Shown: positions 50,163 through 63,773 of the stretch, in pieces | How positions within the stretch are numbered: position 1 is the stretch's first letter | How the letters are laid out: each line of letters opens with the position of its first letter | NCBI GenBank assembly: GCA_025504975.1 | Contig: JANUWI010000010.1 | Span: 186,001-250,000, forward strand | DNA: 64,000 bases | Direction of reading: 5' to 3' | From: Plenodomus lindquistii | Lineage: Eukaryota > Ascomycota > Dothideomycetes > Pleosporales > Leptosphaeriaceae | The notes under the pieces: model-generated | What the model saw: the letters and a program-made list of their open reading frames with translations, nothing else | Databases searched by the model: none | Told to the model about the DNA's origin: nothing | Made by a program: the position numbers and the translations under genes

Positions 50163-53100
50163 CTATATTATATTAAATAAATTAACATACCTAGAGTCTA
50201 TTATAGAAAGTAGAGAAGCCTATACTAAAGTGTAATAAAGTTATATAAAATTAGCCTGCTATATAATACTATATTTAGTTTAACACGCTATGTTATAAGT
50301 ATACACTCTATAAATAAGTAATTTTTTAGTTAATATAATCTTTTAGAACTAACTCTAAAACTACCTCTAGCGCTCTATTATTATAACTATAGAGTAGAAG
50401 TTATAGGTAGAGATAAGTATTACTATATATAAAAAATTAGATAAACTAAGCTAGACGCCTACGCTAGTAACTAATATTAATTATTATTAAAAATACTTAA
50501 TAGTAGATAGTAAAAAAAGGCCTAGCTTACTACTTTATAATAAATAAGTAGTTTATAAGACTATATTAACAGCACGTAGTAACTACTAAATATAATTTAT
50601 ATACTATAGTTTAAAAAATAAACTACTCTATAGAGTTTAACTTTTTTATAGATAGCTCTAGTCTAATAACCTATAAAACCTATAATAGCTGCCTAACTAA
50701 TTACTAGTTACTATTTATAATATCTAACCTAATTAGTGCTAATACCTAAAAAACTATTTTTCTAGATAGCTAAGCTACTATAATAATTCTAGCTGTATAA
50801 TAGTCTAAAGTAAAATAATATAGTACTTTTAGATATTCTACTTTTCTAGATATAAAAGAGCTTTATAATAGTAATAATCTATTTAAGTCTATAAACCTAA
50901 TTTATACTGCAGCGCACTTACTAGATAATATCTATAACTACGCTATTAGAGAAATATGTATTAAATATATTAAGAATAATAAATACCTACTTTATATATA
51001 ACTTATATTTAATAATATATTTATTAAAGTTTTTAAAACTAAAAACGCGCCCTGCATAGTTTAGATAGGCTAAAAAACTTCTCTAAAAAACTATATAGAA
51101 AAATCTTTTAATATTTTATTTTTAACTAATAATAAGTTTATTAAAGCTATTAAAAACTACCTAATACCTTTTTATAAAAGTATTATTTACCTAATAACTA
51201 TACTACGTAACTATATTATTACTGTTAATAAAAATAATACTATTATAAAAAAACTATTTTAGTTAGAAAAATAATATAAAGTATAATTTAAAAAGCTAAG
51301 CGCTAAAGTTAATAATAAAAAGCCTCTATATAAAAAGTCTATATTTATTAAAATTAGTAATAAACTTAAAATAGTAAAAGAAATTATAAGTAGGCTATAA
51401 AAATAGCTTTATAATAAGTTATTTAATTACTACTCTATTTTAAAGTATACGTATTTTAAAAATAACTTAGCTTTTAAAAAATCTAAAAGTAACTACTTTT
51501 ATAAAAAGTAAAGAGATATATAGGTAAAAGCAGATTAATTCTTCTAAAACTATAAATAGGTAGATTAAAACTACTAATATATTTATAAGTAGATAAAATA
51601 AGCTAATATTAATCTATAGAAAAAGTAGAAAAAGAACTAGAACCTAGTTGCTATAATTTAGCGTTATAACCTAGGCTACTAGCCTTTTATATTAATTTTT
51701 TAGAATAAGTACTACTTTTAAAACCTATATATTAGAACTAGAATGTACGTGTTAAATCTTTTTAGAGACCTACCTACTTACCTCTATTAGCGCTATAATA
51801 ATAAAAATAGTTTTCTACCTATCTAACTTTACTAGCGCTATAATAATAGTAAAAAGCTTTTTAATCTCTACGCGTAAAGTGCTTCTAGAGCACTAATTTA
51901 TCTAAATAGTATAGAATTTAAATTAGGTTATTAAGCTACCTCTAGTAGTATTACTATAGTTATTACTATAGTAGGCGTATACTTTAAACTACTAGATATA
52001 GATATCTAAATAGGTAATAATACTACTTTTAGCTATAATAAATAGAAGAAGTTAGTAGTTACTAAGTATAAAACTCTACTAGAAAATTAATAGCTATAGT
52101 ATCTAGAGAGCTAAGTACGTAGTATAGCCTAGCTTATAATTAATAATATAAAATTTATAAACTTCTATAATTTATTTAATATATTTAATCTATATTATAG
52201 TAAGTTTATATATAAAAAGATTTTAGATACTTAGACTAAGCTCTAAAATAGATCTTTTAAAATAATAAATAATAAGATATTTATAGAGTAGAAAAGCTAG
52301 TTTATACCTACTATTAAGCTTATTACTATACCTAAGTCTACTATAGTTAGTTATACTTATTAGTTTATATAACCTAGCCTAGCTATAAATACTTCTATTA
52401 ACTTTAATAATACACAGCCTAGCGCTTTAGTATAATTCTTTAAAGCTACTAGATAAATTAACTTTACTTAATAATAGATTAATATTAGTAGAGGTATAAC
52501 TAATACCTATTATACTAGTTCTATAAACGCCTCTAAGCCTAGAAAGCGCTCTTCTAGTAACTATAATAGTAATAGAAAAATAGGTAGGCAGTATATAAAA
52601 AAGGCTATAATTTAGTATATAAATAAGTAGAAAACTACTATAACTAAAGCTAGAGTCTACTTTTAATATAGTAACTATAGCTACTAAGTACGTAATTATA
52701 TAGACTATTAAATTCTCCTTTAGAATACATATAAGTAGAAAATAAACTTTTTTTTTACTAGAGTCTATACTATAGAGGCTAACTATTACTTTAAAAATAA
52801 AAATAAAAATAAAAATAAAAATAGTAATATAGAGACTATAAAAAAGCCTAACTTAGATAATATAGGCGAGCTAGTAGAGGATTTTTATTAGCTTCTATAT
52901 AAAACTACGTTTAGAAGTATAAATAGTGTAACTCTATAAAAGCTTTACGCTATATTACTATATAGTATTAACGCTTAGAAGTAGTAGCTATACTTATTTT
53001 CTTTTATCTAACTACTATAGAATAAATATATTAGATCTCTATAATTACTACTAATTCCTTTAATCTCTTTTAATAACTTAGATTTAACTTTTATACTTTA

Positions 53101-56100
53101 ACTATATAAAAATAGAAAAAAGCTAAAACTTTAGTAGATATAGGCGTAAATATATACTTTACTAACTCTAAATATATTACTAAATATAGGTTTTATAAAA
53201 TTAATATTACTGTACTTTTAAACCTATTTCTAGTAAATAGTAAAAAGGTAAACACTATATACTAGGTAGTAGAGATTCTAATAAAATATAGAACGCATAT
53301 TAGTAACGTGCTCTGCTATATTATAAATATAGAAAAATATAATATTATTTTTAGAATAAACTAGCTAGATATTTATAAGCTATATTTCTACTTTAGTAGT
53401 TTTTACTCTATAACTTTTAACTCCTTTTACTATATAGGATATTATATTAGTAAAAGCCTTCTAGAAACTATCTATAATAATAGATTACTTCTAGCTAGTA
53501 ATATATATTACAATATAAAAGCTAAATAAGTTTATATAATCTTAGTATAAGCTATTTATATATCTACGCTATAATAGCTAGAGTAGATAATCTAGGTAGA
53601 ACTATATAAGTAGAATAAACTTAAGTAACCTTCTAATAAGTCTTTATAATATTATAAAAAGCATGTAAAAAAGGTTTTTAATAACTTTATATAATATACT
53701 ACTATTATAGTAGAGGACTTTAATAAATATATATTAAAGCTTAAGTAACTAGCTTTTTTAAAAAAAGAGATCTGTGTACTAGTACTAGCGTAGGTATATA
53801 ATACTAAAAATATAAAAAATATTTTTAATCTAACTTTAGTAGACTAGCTACTACTTTAGCGCGTAGAAGTAGATTATACTATTAATACTAACGCTAGATA
53901 AGTATTAAAGCCTAAAATATATAGCTTTATCTATACTAAAATAGAAGTAGTAAAAGCCTATATTAATAATATACTATACTATAGCTTTATTTATTCTAGC
54001 ATCTTTTTATACGCTGCTCTAGTTTTTATAGTTAAAAAACCTAGTAGAGAATTATATATTTATATAAACTACTAAACTTTTAACGCTATTATAAAGAAAA
54101 ACTATAATACTTTTCTAGTAATTAAAAAAACACTAGCACGTATAGCTAAAGTCTAATAAATAAATATTATTAATATAGTTACTACTTTTAACACTATCTA
54201 ACTAAAAAAAAAAAAAAAAAAAAGCGTATTTTTTATATAGTATAGACTTTATAAGTACTTTATTATACTATTTAGACTCTATAATACTTTAGATACGTTT
54301 TAAATGTTTATTAATAAATTATTATAGAAGTTTTTTAATATTTTCTACATTATCTACCTAGATAACGTCTTTATCTACACGTGTAATAATAATAAAAAGA
54401 TTTATAAAGGCTAGGTGCTTTAGGTTCTTTATAAGCTAAAAGCTACTAGAATATACCTAGACCTAACTAAATACTAGTTTAAAGTTAAGCGTGTAAAATA
54501 CCTTAGGCTTATTTTTATAACTAAAGAAATTAAAATAGATTCTAAAAAGGTAAAGATAGTGCTTTAATAGTAAACTCTATAAAATATAAAAAATTTATAA
54601 GCCTTTCTAGGCTTTACTAACTTCTATTAATAATTTATTAAAGGATTTTTTTTTATTATAAAAGCCTTTACTGCGCTTACCTAAAAAAAAGCTAATAGTA
54701 AAAACTAAAGATATTAGTTTCTTTTTCTATATAACTCTCTAGCTATTAAAGCTTTTAATAAATTAAAAGATGCTTTTTATACTACTAGCGTTCTTACCTA
54801 TTTTAATACTAATTTAAAAATATAGTTAGAAATAGATGCCTTTAACTTTATTACTATAGCTATTCTTTTATAGATAGATAAAAAAAGAATACTTTAACTA
54901 GTTACATTTGTATTTTATAAAATAACACTAGTAGAATATAACTATAAAATCTATAATAAAAAACTACTAGCTATTATTAAAGTATTTAAAGAATAGTAAT
55001 TTAAGCTATTAGAAACTAATAATCTAATCTGCGTTCTAACTAACTATTAAGCGTTATAAACTTTTATAATAATAAAATATTTTAACTATAAATAGGCTTG
55101 CTAGTCTAAGTTTTTATTAAAGTTTAATTTTTATATTAAGTACTATTCTAGTAAGTAAGGCACTAAATCTAACGCGTTAACTAGAAAACTAGGTAACCTA
55201 CTAGAAAATATAGGTAATAAGTAACGCTAGTACTAAGTATAAGTAATAATTAAACCTAATTAACTTAACTTTAAGCTATAAGTAGTAACTATTCTAGCTA
55301 GTTATAATAATAATACTAGATAAGCTATACACTTAGCTTAACTCTTTAGTTTATAAAATAAATTACATCTATTTATTACTACTTAAATAATATACTAGAT
55401 AAATAAAAAAAATACTATAACCTTTAGCTACGCCTAGTATACTTTTATATTTACGTCTATAATACTTACGCCTATTACTAAAAGTAATACTGCTAATATA
55501 TCTACTAATACTACTATACTTAGTATAGAGAAGCTACTACGTAAAGTCTAAAATACGTATAAAAATAATAACACGTTATAAGCTATTATCTAAGCTAAAT
55601 AAGCTAGTTATTACTATATACTATATAAACTTATATATAGAAAAAAAAGCTCTATTTTAAGCTAGGTAACTGCATTTTAAATAATAGACTACTATATATT
55701 AGAAAAAAGATCTATAAACCTATAGGCTTTATCTATACTTAGGTAATTAAATAATACTACTAAGCTATATATAGAGGCTATAATAGTAAGTATAAAGTTT
55801 ATTTTTAATTATTCTAATAGTATTATTAGCTACGTATAACTATAAACGTTACTAACTATATAAAAGTGTATTTACTATACTAATAAAGTAAGCTATATTA
55901 TAAAAAATATTATAAACTACTTTACTTACTATTTATACTTTACTAATACTAGTCTAGTATCTTTATAGACTTTATTACACACCTACTACTATATAAATAC
56001 ATTAGATAAATCTACACTAATATTCTAGTTATTATAGATTAATTTACTAAAAAGAAAAAGTTTATTCTAATAGTTAAAATAATAGTTAACGTAGTTATAT

Positions 56101-57708
56101 AGGCCTTTATAGAGTATATCTAGAGAGAAAAAAGCTACCTAGATAAAATTATTTTAGATTAAAGTTTACAATTTATATTATATTTCTAGAGACGTCTATA
56201 CTAAAGGCTAGGCACTAAGCTAAAATTCTTTACTATCTACTACTTATAAACTAATAAATAAACTAAAGTAGTTAACGCTTATTTTAAATAATACCTATAA
56301 GTATACATTAACTATAACTAAAATAACTAGGCTCTATTTCTACTAATAGCTAAATTTAAAATAAACTCTAGTATAAGTACTACTACTAAAGTTACACTAT
56401 TTTTTATAACTAAAAGATATAAGCTACGCAGTAGTATTAAACTTTTACTTTTTATTAAATGTAATTTTACTACTTTAGCTCTAGCCTAGCGCGATAGGTT
56501 AAATACTAATAAGTTTACTATATAAATAAAAGAACTATAAAGTATACTAAAAGCTATAATAATTTAGGTATAAACTAAATAAACTAAGTATATAAATAAG
56601 TTATAACTTCTAGCCTTTATTTTTAAAGTAGGTAATAAAGTAATATTTAATACTACTAACTTATATACTAAACAGCTAAGCTGCTTATTAGATTATAAAA
56701 ACTAAAGGCTATTTATAATTATTAGAGTTATAGATAATATAGCCTACTAATTTAATTTTCTATTTTAAATAAGCTATATATATAATGTTTTCTATCTATA
56801 GCTACTTTATTTAGTTGCTAATACTATACTAGGCTAGATAGTTAATAAAAAGGTACTAGCTAAGTTTAATCTAGAGGTTAAAAATAATATAGACTACGCT
56901 ATTAAAGCTATTAAAAACTATTATATTAATAAAAAGCTACTAAATTCTGTAATAAAAAAGAAAAGATTACTATAATACTATATTTAATAGTTAAACTACT
57001 CTAAAGGCCTAGATAATCTATTCTAGAAGCTTTATATAAACTTAGTTAAAGTATTAGAGCTTATCTAGAAGTATTACACGCTCTACCTAAATAAACCTAT
57101 TATATATAAAAAGTTTACTATACTAGTAAATAAATAGGATTTAATATCTATATAACTCTATTTACTTCTTTAAATCGCGTTACTAAACAGCTTCTAAGTA
57201 AGCTTATTTATTAAAGTAGGTCTCTATCTAGCTTTTAAGTTAGTAATAGTCTATAAAAAATAGTAGTAAGTATATACTATCTAGAAAGAAATAAAAACAA
57301 CGCTATTATAGTTTCTAAAAAGGGTATTATTATATTTATAATAAAAGATCTCTATAAAATTATACCTTATAAAGATAATACTAAGCTCTGTTAGTAGACT
57401 ATAATAGTAAACTTAGAGTAACTTTTATAAACTAGCTAAGCTTATAGATTGTATACTAAAAAGCTTCTACTAGAAGCTATAAATAAATACGTAATTAATA
57501 ATAATAACGCTATTATTAGTAACTAATATAAAAGATATATATATAGAGTTATAATAGAGTAACAGCTAGAGATATAAAGTATTATAAAATATAAAGTATT
57601 ATCTACTTACTATTATTATAAATCTACGTGTAGCTTTTATAAAACGTAGCAGCTACTATACTTAATATCTAAGCGTTAAAACTTGCTATTTTTAAAAAAA
57701 AAAGGTAG

Positions 57709-57931
57709 TATTATAGTTTAAACTAATAACCTCTAATAAGCTCTAACTTATTAGAGGCTTAGCGTTTACTTTACTTTACCTACGCTAAGCTCTATTAGAT
57801 TAGCGCACTTTAGTTAGCTAGAAACACTATATTCCTGCCTTTACGTGTAGAAAACTAGCTCTCTACGCAATATTTTACCTCTAGACTAGAATATAATTTC
57901 TACTATAATACTCTATTTTTAAGCCTTTATA
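57709..57931 (+). repeat. 3' LTR of gypsy element 3
   Basis: Partner of 49,940-50,162; directly followed by the GCTTT target duplicate and the resumed integrase of element 2. Confidence 0.93.
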
Positions 57932-60506
57932 GCTTTTTAGATATATATTAAAGAATATATAAATAATAATAGTATTTATATAACTATAAAAATAATACTT
58001 TTTTAAGTTTATACTAGATAGAACCTAATTAGGCTAGAATAGCCTATAATAGCTATACTAGTAGAAAAAAGTCCTCTAGAAAAATAAGTCGCGTTAAAAG
58101 TACTTAGAATTTAAAAAAAGTATAAAAAAAATATTATAAAAGCCTAGAAATACTAGAAAAAATACGCTAATAAAAAGAAATTAGATATTTTTTTTAAAAT
58201 AAATAATTAAATTCTAGTATTAAATAAAAATATTTAGTTTTTATAACTAAAAAAAAAGTTAAACTAGAAATATATTAGGCCTAGCTATATAATAGCCTAG
58301 TATAGTCTAAATACGTTTAAAATAGATCTATTTAAATTTAAAAAGGTTTATTTAGTATTCTACGCTTTACTACTAAAGCTATATAACTTTTTAAACTTTA
58401 TTTTTTACTTAAAAAGTAATTTTATATATACTTTATAGAAAATAAGTAATAATATATATAAAGTAGAAAAGCTACTAGATAAAAAAAAAAGTAGAGAAAT
58501 AGTAGTATTTAGTAAAATAAGCAGAATACCTAGAAAAAAAGAATTTATAAAAGCTAGAGCTAAATATTTTAGCTAATAAATTTAAAAAGTTTTAGAAAAA
58601 AACTAGAAGCTAACTAAGCTAAAAAAAGAAATAATCTATAACTACTAGAAATTAAAAATAACTCTCTAAAAAAAAAGGCAGCTATAATATAGAATTATAA
58701 AATATAAAAGTAAATTTTTACTTTTTTTTTAATAAAGTTTTTAAAAGTATTTATAGATACTCTAAATGTAATCTATACTTATATAAATTAGTATAATCTA
58801 TTATAGTCTATAAAAAACTAGAGTAGGCTTAAACGCTATAAGTAAAATAAATACTAGAGATATAGTAAAAAATATATAAATTATAAATAAAATAGATATA
58901 TATAAAAAAGTAAAAAAAAGTTATAAATTTAAAAGTATTATTTATTTATCTATACTATTAAACGCTATAAAAGGCTATAATAGGCTAGAAATACTAGAAA
59001 TAGGCCTTTTAAAGCTAGAACGCCTAGTAGAGAACTAAAGAGATAGAAAAAAAGCTAGAGAGGCTTAGAATAGCCTAAAACAGCCTAGAAGAAATTACTT
59101 AGTATTAAAAACTACTAAATTAGCGTTTTTTTTTATAATTTTTCTAATTAGCTTACTTTTTGCACTACTAGAAGTATTACTACGCTCTAATTTAAAATTA
59201 GTAATCTCTAAAATAAAAGTTTAATAAGCTAGTTCTAATAGATTAGAATTCTAAAAAGATTTATAATAGAAAGGAGTTAGAATAGTTTATAATAGAGTAT
59301 AATAGTATATACTTTACACTTTTTAGAAGTACTAAATAGGTTTTTACTATATTTATACTTATTAGTTCTAAAGTCTTTATAGTTATTTTTAGTAGTATTA
59401 AATTAAGTAACTATAGTTAATTTAGCGTAAAAATAGAAAATAGAGCGTAGTTTAAATTTAGAATTTTTATCTCTACCTAGAGTACTATAATATAGAAAAA
59501 AATAGTAATAATAAAGTGCTTAAGTACTAAAAAATATTAGTATAAACTAGAATAGGCTAGAATAGCTAGAAAGAATTTATTTATTAATATTTTTAAACTA
59601 AATACTATATTTCTAGTAAATAGTGTTTAAAGCAGCTAACTATTTAGTAAAAAAAACCTCTAAGCTATCTACTTTATAAAAACTAGCGCTAAAATTCTAG
59701 AAAGTAGGCTAGAGAAGCTATATAGCTATATAGATTTTATAATAAGTACTAGTAGTATTTCTATAGAGCTATAGTACTAGAATAGGTTAGTATAGACTAT
59801 TTAAAGCTATAAAGAAAATATATAGCTACGTACTCTTTATTTATTAGAAAGTAGTACTAGTACTAAATAATTTTATTTTTTTTACTAGTATTCTAGACTT
59901 TATAAAGGATAATATTATTATTAGTAATAAATAGTATAATATAGCTATAAATACTAGTAAAATAGAGATTACTAGTAGTAAAAGTAATATTATAGTAAAC
60001 GTAGTAGTAGTAGGTTATTTAACTAGTATTAAAAATATTATTAAAAACCTAGCTTTTATCTATTATAGACTAGAATAGGTTAGATAGAGCTAAAAAAGTT
60101 AGTTAAAAGTATAAATAGTTCTACTAAACTAGTTAGCTTTATACTGCGCTAGAATAGAGTATTATAGTTTATATTAGACTATATAAAAGCTTAATCTTTT
60201 TTACTAATAGTTATATAAAAAACTTAAAAAATACTTACTAGATAAAAAAATAGTATAAAAGTAATAGGCTAAAATAGAAAAAAAGTAATTTTTTATATTA
60301 TAGCTAAAAAAAGCTAGTCTAGGCTATAAAATAGTAGTAAAATAAAAGTAAAACTATAAATTATAATTTATAGGTAAAATTATAGGTAAAATTAAAATAT
60401 TTATATTTATCTATTACTTTAAAAATATAATACTATATTATTAATAAAATATAGATAGGTATTAAAACTATCTAATTAGATTAATTAAAGTCTAGAAAAA
60501 AAATAA

Positions 60507-60816
60507 TATTAGGCCTTTAGATAGCTTCTCTACTATTTAAACTAGAATAGCCTATAAAGAGTTATTATAGGCTAGAGAGGGCTATTGCACTCTATACTAA
60601 AGTATAAAGACCTCTAGCTCTCTACTTTAGACTAGAGATTCTATAAACGTATAGAAAAGAGGTAAAAAGTAGAGTATAAAGCCTACTAGAGGTAGAAAAA
60701 TAAAAAGGTAATAATTTATCTATTTTTAATCTCTAAATAGTATTTTTATCTGCCTAGTTAATTAATGTATTCTATTCTATATTATCTATTATAGTAATAT
60801 CCTATTAGGTATTATA
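60507..60816 (+). repeat. 3' LTR of gypsy element 2
   Basis: 310 bp, partner of 45,423-45,732; differences are mainly C/T and G/A transitions. Confidence 0.9.
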
Positions 60817-60911
60817 TATAGTAAATTTATTTTAAATAAAATATATATTTTTTAAAAGTATAGTTTAAAAAATAAGTTTTAAAAATAAAAAAAGTTTTAT
60901 TTTTTTTTATA

Positions 60912-62752
60912 ACGTATTCTACTACTAAGCTAGCTATACTACTAAGCTAGCTACTTTTCTTTAGTATTATTAATACTATACTCTATATAATATGCCCTAA
61001 TAATATAACGTAATATTAATTTAAACTAAAAGCTAATTAGAATTTATTTATTCTATTTTTAAAGCTAGCTAACTTAAAAGCTAATAGGCTGCTACTATAG
61101 TTTTTAAAGTTAATTATTAAAAGCTCTCTAATTAGATTAATAAAACTACTTTAAACGCTAAAATTTAATCTAATTACTAGAAATTTACTACTACTAAAAA
61201 GTAGATAATTATCTAAAATATTTTTAATTTTAATTTATAAAAGTTTACGCTCTAGCTATATAAAATAGAAAATATAGCTAATAAAATACTAAAAGTATAT
61301 AATAGAATACTAGTAGGTAAATACTAGGCTAAATATTTTATAATATATTTAGATAAATTTAAAATAGCTTTTAACTTAATAAAAAATAAATAAAAAATAA
61401 AATAGAAAAATCTAGAGATTATTAGTATATAGTTTAAATTTATAGATAAAACAAAAGCTAAGTATAGTATCTAGAATAATAACTTCTATAACTTTAATAA
61501 AACTAGCTTCTAGATAGATATAATTAGGTCTATAAAAATAATTATAGGCTTTAAAAAATATAATTAGCTAGATTTAATCTAGCTAGATAATTATAAGTAG
61601 ATTGCTATTATCTAAAGTATATATACTTCTAGAAATAAAACTCTATTTTTTATTATTTATATAAAACACGTCTATATCTCTATATAGTATAAAAAGGTTA
61701 ATATACTATATAGTTAGAAACTTTTAGTCTCTAAAAATAGCTAGATAAATAATATATTTAAGCTAGAGTAGTTAAAGCACTTTAATATATATATAAAGGC
61801 GTAAAAAGTAAAAATATACTAGTTACTAATTTTAAATAACTATAAAAGCTATTTTAACTAAAAATTTAAAAACTACTATATAAAAATTAAAATTCTAATA
61901 CTTTATATATCTATCTATTTATTCTATATTCTCTAGCTACTTAATATAGTATATTATTTACTATTAAAACGTAAGTACTTCTAGCGCGTATAATATTTAG
62001 CACGCTAATACATTTTTTATATTTATAAAAAAAGCTTTTTTCTAGTTTTTAAAAAGGTATTTTTTAATATATTTATAGTTAATAACTATTAAAAAGCTTT
62101 TAAAATATTAAAGCTAGTTTCTACTAACGCGTAGATAGTACTAGATTATATTAATTTCTAAATATATACTTTATTCTAACCTTCTTTACTAGTAAATTTA
62201 TAGTAATCTAAAACTTTAAATAATATTTATAAATTTAAATTTTAGTTAAAGTTTATATATAAATTTTTTATTTAGTTATTTATTATTATATAAACTAGCT
62301 TTTTATAATTTATAAAAAAAGCTAAACTAATACTATACTAAAACGCTCTTTTTAAAACCTATATTTATAAAGTTAAAAAGTAATTAATAGAGATAATAAA
62401 AAAAAATATAAAAAAAAATATCTAATAAAAAAATACTTTTAAATATAGTACTAGATTATAAGCTACTATAGCTTTAATTATAGTATCTAATTTATTAAAA
62501 TATACGCGTAGTAGTAGTAGTTAAATACTTATTTAACTAGGTATCTAATACTATAGTAATTATTAAAAAACTAGGTATAATATTTATATATGCTAAAAAA
62601 GTTTAAAAAGTACTTTTAAATTAGATATAAGCTCTATAGTAGTAGAGTTAGATATTAATAGTAATAATAATAATAAGTAAAAATATAGTATTTATAATAC
62701 TAGAAAAAAGTAGCTAGCTTAGTAGTATAGCTAGCTTAGTAGTAGAATACGT
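60912..62752 (+). mobile_element. Fot1/pogo-type DNA transposon, family 1 copy D (complete, 1,841 bp)
   Basis: The best preserved copy. Inverted repeats of about 65 bp (ACGTATTCTACTACTAAGCT... and its reverse complement), flanked by TA (60,910-60,911 and 62,753-62,754). Each end contains the motif CTACTAAGCTAGCTA twice in tandem. The transposase relic on the plus strand shows the DETGF region as NFNKTSF near 61,495 and later the LDG and HSSHLLQPLDV regions as mutated remnants (about 61,830-62,000). It is inserted in gypsy element 5. No open frame longer than a few dozen codons remains. Confidence 0.93.
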
Positions 62753-63773
62753 TATATAGTTAGTTAAAGGTACAATATACTTTAGCCTATTTATTATTTA
62801 TAATAAAGTATTTATTAAACGTAGCTATTATAGCTTCTATAAAAAAAAAGTAGTTAGTATTATTATTAGATAGGTATTAGAATTTAGAATATCTTTTAGC
62901 TAGACTAAAAGTACTACTCTAAACTAGTACTATATATATATACTTAGAATAGTAATAGTTACTATTAATTTTAAATCTATTTAGTATTAAAGCCTTTTAT
63001 TATTTATTAATAGAGTTTTTTTTATTTAACAATTTTAGAATAGAAAAAGTACGCTTTATTAAACGTAGCTTTTAAATAATATTAAAAAAAGGTTTAGAAT
63101 ATAATCTAGTTAACTAGTAATATAAATAAATTTAAAAATTCTTAGTAAAAACTAAAAGTAAGTTTAAATATAGTATGAAATAGAATTTCTTTTTAATAAA
63201 TTTTATTTTAGTCTATAAAGCTACTAATTTAGCGTGTAGCTAGGCTATTATTTTTATAGTATTATTAGAAATTATAGATACTAAATTTCTAGGTTCTACT
63301 AGAATAAATCTAGCTTCTATCTAACTCTAATTATTTTCTAATTAGCTAGTATTAGTTATCTTTTATATTTTAAATATTTAATAAATTTATAAGCCTTTTA
63401 AAAAAGCTAGTTATTTTTTTTTGTTTTACTAAACAAAGTTTATTTTCTATTAATAAAAATAAATATTAGCTGTACCTCTAATTCTACTAGGTTATTATTA
63501 ATTTCTAAATTTCTATATTAGCACTATTTAATATAACTTTTCTAAAAATTATTTAAACTAGTAATACTATATAAATTTAAACTTATAAACTTTAGTTAAT
63601 TAGAGATTTTAAAAATCTAGTTTTAAAATTATTAATAGTTTTATTAGTATTAATTAAAGCTAGAATCTAGAAAGTTTTAAAAGCTAGTTAACTAAAAAAT
63701 TTAAATAATTTTTTTAACTAAATTAGTATTACTATATAGGCTGTTATAAATAGAAAAATAGTTTTTTTTATAA

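Larger units (their letters stand above)
49940..57931 (+). mobile_element. Ty3/gypsy element 3 (7,992 bp), nested in element 2 integrase
   Basis: 223-bp LTRs at 49,940-50,162 and 57,709-57,931, and a perfect 5-bp target duplication GCTTT (49,935-49,939 and 57,932-57,936). Plus-strand relics: gag zinc knuckle at 52,658-52,699 with C and H codons turned into Tyr; protease 'TLVDIGVNIYF' near 53,130; RT with 'YKYFIIPFRLYNTLDTFQMF'-type reading (one stop for Gln) near 54,255-54,315 and YLDN at 54,355-54,366; connection 'FLGFTNFY**FIKGF' near 54,600; RNase H 'EYNYKIYNKKLLAIIKVFKE' near 54,930-54,995; integrase from about 55,700. This is the innermost and therefore youngest layer of its nest. Confidence 0.92.
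45423..60816 (+). mobile_element. Ty3/gypsy element 2 (7.4 kb), split by element 3
   Basis: 310-bp LTRs at 45,423-45,732 and 60,507-60,816; flanks tacag (45,418-45,422) and tatag (60,817-60,821) form a target duplication with one C-to-T change. Excising element 3 and one 5-bp duplicate leaves 7,397 bp. Plus-strand relics: gag zinc knuckle at 46,884-46,925 with all four ligands now Tyr; RT 'FRLTNTLV*F*AYIN' then YFNN at 48,153-48,164; RNase H near 48,720-48,800 ('AEYNYNIYN*KLLAIV'); integrase core to about 49,905 ('YRVSKKIILDREPFINARY', 'TNR*IER*NQTLE*Y'), resuming at 57,937. About 1.8 kb between integrase and the 3' LTR has no recognised content. Confidence 0.88.

Noticed and set aside
52790..52822. 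AAAAAT tandem repeat as a centromere or telomere signal
   Set aside because: Only about five units, inside gag/pol of element 3; no TTAGGG array or satellite was seen anywhere in the window.
54203..54222. Long A-run as a possible poly(A) tail of a LINE or processed copy
   Set aside because: It sits within the RT region of gypsy element 3 between readable RT motifs, so it is an internal A-rich run produced by mutation, not a 3' tail.
16972..62752. Naming the Fot1-type families after the Stagonospora elements Molly or Pixie
   Set aside because: Lengths of about 1.84 and 1.86 kb are close to what I recall for those elements, but sequence identity cannot be tested here.
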